Assembly: GCA_016296195.1 (NCBI GenBank)
Contig: JAEDJU010000020.1
Span: 1-15,545, forward strand
DNA length: 15,545 bases
Source: Candidatus Methanomethylophilaceae archaeon
GTDB lineage: Archaea > Thermoplasmatota > Thermoplasmata > Methanomassiliicoccales > Methanomethylophilaceae
Direction of reading: 5' to 3'
In this document: positions 13,279-15,545 of the stretch, piece after piece
How positions within the stretch are numbered: the stretch's first letter is position 1
Layout of the letters: every line of letters begins with the position of its first letter
Made by a program: the position numbers and the translations under genes
The notes under the pieces: model-generated
The model's database searches: none
Seen by the model: the letters and a program-made list of their open reading frames with translations, nothing else
What the model was told of the DNA's origin: nothing

Positions 13279-13845
13279 ATGTCACTCAATCCCCCATCAG
13301 TGAAGGACCGCACCGCGGTCATCATCGTAGACATGCTGAACGACTTCGTGACAGGGTCCCTGAAATGCGACCGTGCACAGCGCATCATCCCCCCGATGCA
13401 GAAACTGGTCGAAGAGGCCAGGAAGAAAGGAGTCTACGTCATCTACTCCAACGATGCCCACATCAAGGGGATCGACAAGGAACTGGAACTCTGGGGAGAC
13501 CACGCCATCGCAGGAACCCCCGGAGCCGAGGTGATCCCCGAGATCGCACCGACGGATGTCGATTACGTTGTTCCCAAGAGGAGATACAGCGGTTTCTACG
13601 GAACCGACCTGGAGATCCTCCTGGATGAGCTCAAGGTCAACACCGTCATCATGACCGGTCTCCACGCCCACATGTGCGTCAGACACACCACGGCGGATGC
13701 CTACTTCCGCGGATACAAGATCATCGTCCCCACAGATGGTGTGGAATCATTCACCGAAGAGGACTACCTCAACGGCATCAAGTATCTGAAGGAGGTCTAC
13801 GGAGCGGAGCTCGTCACCATCGACGAACTTGTGAAACGCTTCTGA
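13279..13845 (+). CDS. Isochorismatase-family cysteine hydrolase
   Basis: A 188-residue alpha/beta hydrolase of the isochorismatase/nicotinamidase family. The catalytic triad is visible: Asp18 (IIVDMLNDF), Lys100 (VPKRRYSGF) and nucleophile Cys133 (GLHAHMCVRHTTADAYFRGY). Length and motif order are those of single-domain cysteine hydrolases. The substrate is uncertain: members include nicotinamidase (NAD salvage), isochorismatase and N-carbamoyl amidases. His residues that bind metal in nicotinamidase (the D-x-H pattern between Asp and Lys) are only partly matched by NDAHIKG (residues 58-64), so nicotinamidase is possible but not shown. It stands alone, with a palindrome over the promoter suggesting a dedicated repressor and a strong terminator after it. 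Confidence 0.9.
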   Translation: MSLNPPSVKDRTAVIIVDMLNDFVTGSLKCDRAQRIIPPMQKLVEEARKKGVYVIYSNDAHIKGIDKELELWGDHAIAGTPGAEVIPEIAPTDVDYVVPKRRYSGFYGTDLEILLDELKVNTVIMTGLHAHMCVRHTTADAYFRGYKIIVPTDGVESFTEEDYLNGIKYLKEVYGAELVTIDELVKRF

Positions 13846-13866
13846 ATGGATCTAACTTCGACAAAA

Positions 13867-13910
13867 CAGGGTGATGTCCGTCACATGAGACGGACCACCC
13901 TGGACTTTTT
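13867..13910 (+). terminator. Strong hairpin terminator after the isochorismatase gene
   Basis: CAGGGTG and GTCCGT (with a 2-nt bulge between) pair with ACGGAC and CACCCTG, a 13-bp stem with an 8-nt loop, followed by TTTTT at 13906-13910. On the other strand TTTTG follows the same stem, so it may also serve the convergent ThiI-like gene. Confidence 0.75.
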
Positions 13911-13915
13911 GATTA

Positions 13916-14752
13916 TCAGAGACCGTTCCTGATGGTCTCGGCGAGGATCTCGACCTCTTCATCGGTCATCCCCATGGTTGGGAAGTAGACCGGAAGATCG
14001 TATGAGGACACATCGACCTTCCCGACATCCTCCAACCTTGTTCCGAGGACGTATCCGAAGACGTTTCTCCCGACATCGTGGTCGACCGCCTTCATGATGG
14101 GATCGTACTGACGCAGGAGCGGGAGGTAATCCTCACCACGTAGCAGCACCCTGCATCCGCGTTTCATCATGAGCCATGCGGACACGAGGCCACGGTCATC
14201 CTCCACGTGTGCCACCACCTTGCCCTGGCTTCCCACGGGGAGCCCGGCATGACATCTGATGTAATCCTGGAAGATGTAGGCCTGATTGTCACGGACCTCC
14301 ACATAGAATATGACCTCTGGATCGGTGAGGTTGACCTTGACACCTATATCCTCATTGGCCAGGAAGATGGCGGATCCGACCTCACGTCCCACATCCATGC
14401 TGCTGTATCCCTGCGAACCTTCCCTGCGTGCCTTGACGGCGAACGACTGTCCCTCGGATATCCTTCCCTTAGAGTACTCGGCCGCGACGGCACACATGTC
14501 CTCCATCTTGGAGGAACAGACCTCCGCAACGGAGATGGATGCGACACCGAACACTTTGCGGACGGACCTAACGGCGGCATCCGGATCGGTGGCCTCCACA
14601 TAGTACCTGGCACCCCTCTTGGTCACCAGGGCCTCGACCCCGTCCTCCATCAACATGGTCAGGATGTTGTCCTTGAGCTGATTCTCGAATCTCCTTCTCA
14701 CGGGCGCACTCTTGAGCCCGATCTCCGCGTATCTAATGAGCAGTATGGACAC
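13916..14752 (-). CDS. Shortened ThiI-like protein lacking the PP-loop motif
   Basis: A 278-residue protein homologous to ThiI (tRNA 4-thiouridine synthetase). Residues 1-75 match the N-terminal ferredoxin-like domain (ILLIRYAEIGLKS...RRRFENQLKDNI) and about 75-165 the RNA-binding THUMP domain (VKVNLTDPEVIFYVEVRDN). The region after it keeps the ThiI frame (GLPVGSQGKVV ... LMMKRGCRV) but the ATP-binding SGG-x-DS loop reads EDDRGLV, and the following domain is shortened, with recognisable ends such as GTRLEDVGKVD and PTMGMTDEEVEILAETI. No rhodanese domain or catalytic Cys motif follows. It is probably a tRNA-binding protein without sulfurtransferase activity. The start is a GTG at 14752, 25 nt after a TATA element; an upstream GTG at 14800 would overlap the permease gene and add 16 residues unlike ThiI. 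Confidence 0.85.
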   Translation of the reverse strand: MSILLIRYAEIGLKSAPVRRRFENQLKDNILTMLMEDGVEALVTKRGARYYVEATDPDAAVRSVRKVFGVASISVAEVCSSKMEDMCAVAAEYSKGRISEGQSFAVKARREGSQGYSSMDVGREVGSAIFLANEDIGVKVNLTDPEVIFYVEVRDNQAYIFQDYIRCHAGLPVGSQGKVVAHVEDDRGLVSAWLMMKRGCRVLLRGEDYLPLLRQYDPIMKAVDHDVGRNVFGYVLGTRLEDVGKVDVSSYDLPVYFPTMGMTDEEVEILAETIRNGL

Positions 14753-14771
14753 ACCACCAAATCCGGGTGAC

Positions 14772-14780
14772 AGATAAAAA
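14772..14780 (-). promoter_or_regulatory. TATA box of the ThiI-like gene
   Basis: TTTTTATCT on the minus strand, centred about 25 nt before the GTG at 14752. This decides the start and implies a leaderless mRNA. Confidence 0.55.
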
Positions 14781-14790
14781 CAGTGCGGAC

Positions 14791-15545
14791 TCAGAGGCAC
14801 ACGGAGGTCATGACGTAGTACAGCACGGATATAGCGGCCATGGCGTACATGATCGGATTCAACTCCGACCTCCTGCGGGCACCGATCATCGAGACACAGT
14901 AGATGATGATACCGAACGCTATGCCATTGGTGATCGAATATGACATGAGCATCATCATGATCGTCAGCATGACGGCTGCGGTCATGGGAACGTCATCCCA
15001 GTCCATACCCCTGAGTTCTGCGATCATGGCCACACCGACGATGAACATGGCCCCCGCAGTGCATACGATGTCCACCATCTGGAAGATTGGACCTATCAGC
15101 AGGGATACAGCGAAGAACATGGCCACGAACACAGCAGTCAATCCTGTCCTGGAACCGGCCTCTATTCCGACCGCGGACTCGGCGTAGGCGGATGTGGGGG
15201 TGCATCCGACCACACCGCTTATGGAAGCACAGGCGGCATCGGCGTTCATCGCCCTGTCCAAGACCACATTCCCTCCCACATCCATGATACCGGCACGTTT
15301 GCCCACGGCCATGAGCGTACCGGAACCATCGAAGAACTCTACGAAGGCGAATGACACCACGACCATCAGGAACTTTACATCTAGGATCTCCGGTCCGAAA
15401 CCTCCCAGGAACGCGCCGAAGTCCGGCATAGTGGGAGCCGCGAAGATGGAATCCGGAACCTCGGCGGTACCGAGGACTATGGCCAACAGGACCGTCACCA
15501 GCATACCGATGAGGATCGCCCCATGGACCCTGCGGGAGTACAGGA
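14791..15545 (-). CDS. AzgA-type adenine/guanine/hypoxanthine permease (partial, N-terminus beyond the right edge)
   Basis: The C-terminal 250 or so residues of an NCS2-family purine permease of the AzgA/PbuG group, which imports purine bases with protons. The frame is open to the right edge: YSRRVHGAILIGMLVTVLLA precedes the first ATG (15504) and is plainly part of the protein. Family patterns are FAFVEFFDGSGTLMAVGKRAG, corresponding to the usual 'FFDT.GTL.G...kAG', and SAYAESAVGIEAGSRTGLTA, corresponding to 'tsYiES..GV..GgrTGLta'. Six or so hydrophobic segments follow, ending at a short tail. The Gly-Ser in place of the usual Thr-x at FFDxxGT is a small departure. The stop is followed by the promoter of the ThiI-like gene with no hairpin between. 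Confidence 0.92.
   Translation of the reverse strand, partial: LYSRRVHGAILIGMLVTVLLAIVLGTAEVPDSIFAAPTMPDFGAFLGGFGPEILDVKFLMVVVSFAFVEFFDGSGTLMAVGKRAGIMDVGGNVVLDRAMNADAACASISGVVGCTPTSAYAESAVGIEAGSRTGLTAVFVAMFFAVSLLIGPIFQMVDIVCTAGAMFIVGVAMIAELRGMDWDDVPMTAAVMLTIMMMLMSYSITNGIAFGIIIYCVSMIGARRRSELNPIMYAMAAISVLYYVMTSVCL

Noticed and set aside
1..15545. CRISPR array, insertion sequence or prophage
   Set aside because: No regularly spaced repeats, transposase or phage genes; the only long repeat is the tRNA pair.

Overview
The window looks like a chromosomal segment of a methanogenic archaeon of the order Methanomassiliicoccales (class Thermoplasmata), probably a host-associated Methanomethylophilaceae relative. 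This is inferred from gene content and style. The archaeal markers are the ribosomal cluster L18e-L13-S9-RpoN, ribosomal L15e, a 6-phospho-3-hexuloisomerase, a DUF2116 zinc-ribbon membrane protein, archaeal TATA boxes about 25-30 nt ahead of starts, and GGTGAT-type ribosome binding sites. An HdrD-like protein together with a bacterial-type dihydropteroate synthase fits this methanogen order, which is thought to lack the tetrahydromethanopterin methyl branch. The DNA is moderately GC-rich and densely coding. I see no mobile element, CRISPR array or pseudogene debris.

Layout. 1-1062 (minus): a SIMPL-domain (DUF541) protein followed by a zinc-ribbon, single-membrane-span protein that runs off the left edge. 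1202-2710 (plus): a complete heme catalase, convergent with an unknown 188-aa protein (2713-3279, minus) and only 2 bp from it. 3377-3633 (minus): two copies of tRNA-Pro(GGG) with identical sequence. 3715-5109 (minus): the operon rpl18e-rplM-rpsI-rpoN, in which each upstream stop codon lies in or beside the next ribosome binding site, closed by a strong hairpin terminator. 5171-6547 (minus): a MATE-family efflux transporter. 6701-8276 (plus): an endonuclease-IV-like TIM-barrel protein translationally coupled to 6-phospho-3-hexuloisomerase. 8281-8919 (minus): a small two-gene unit of a ubiquitin-like beta-grasp candidate and a possible JAB/MPN-like protein. 9016-9216 (plus): DUF2116. 9206-12340 (minus): a tightly coupled operon larA (nickel-pincer 2-hydroxyacid racemase family), an HdrD/GlcF-like Fe-S oxidoreductase, and folP. 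12510-13133 (plus): rpl15e with a structured leader and a terminator. 13279-13845 (plus): isochorismatase-family hydrolase with a dyad over its promoter and a strong terminator. 13916-14752 (minus): a shortened ThiI-like protein that has lost the PP-loop motif. 14791 to the right edge (minus): the C-terminal part of an AzgA-type purine permease.

How the genes may work together. Most of the window is housekeeping: translation, RNA polymerase, folate, pentose synthesis, purine uptake. The less ordinary parts are the LarA/HdrD-like/FolP operon, which suggests 2-hydroxyacid chemistry tied to thiol/disulfide or flavin electron transfer; the ubiquitin-like/JAB-like gene pair; the degenerate ThiI; the altered metal site of the endonuclease-IV-like protein; and the catalase, an oxygen-defence enzyme needing heme in an organism expected to be a strict anaerobe. 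No intergenic stretch over 300 bases lacks a feature: the longest one (3280-3714) holds the two tRNA genes, their promoters and the rpoN terminator.
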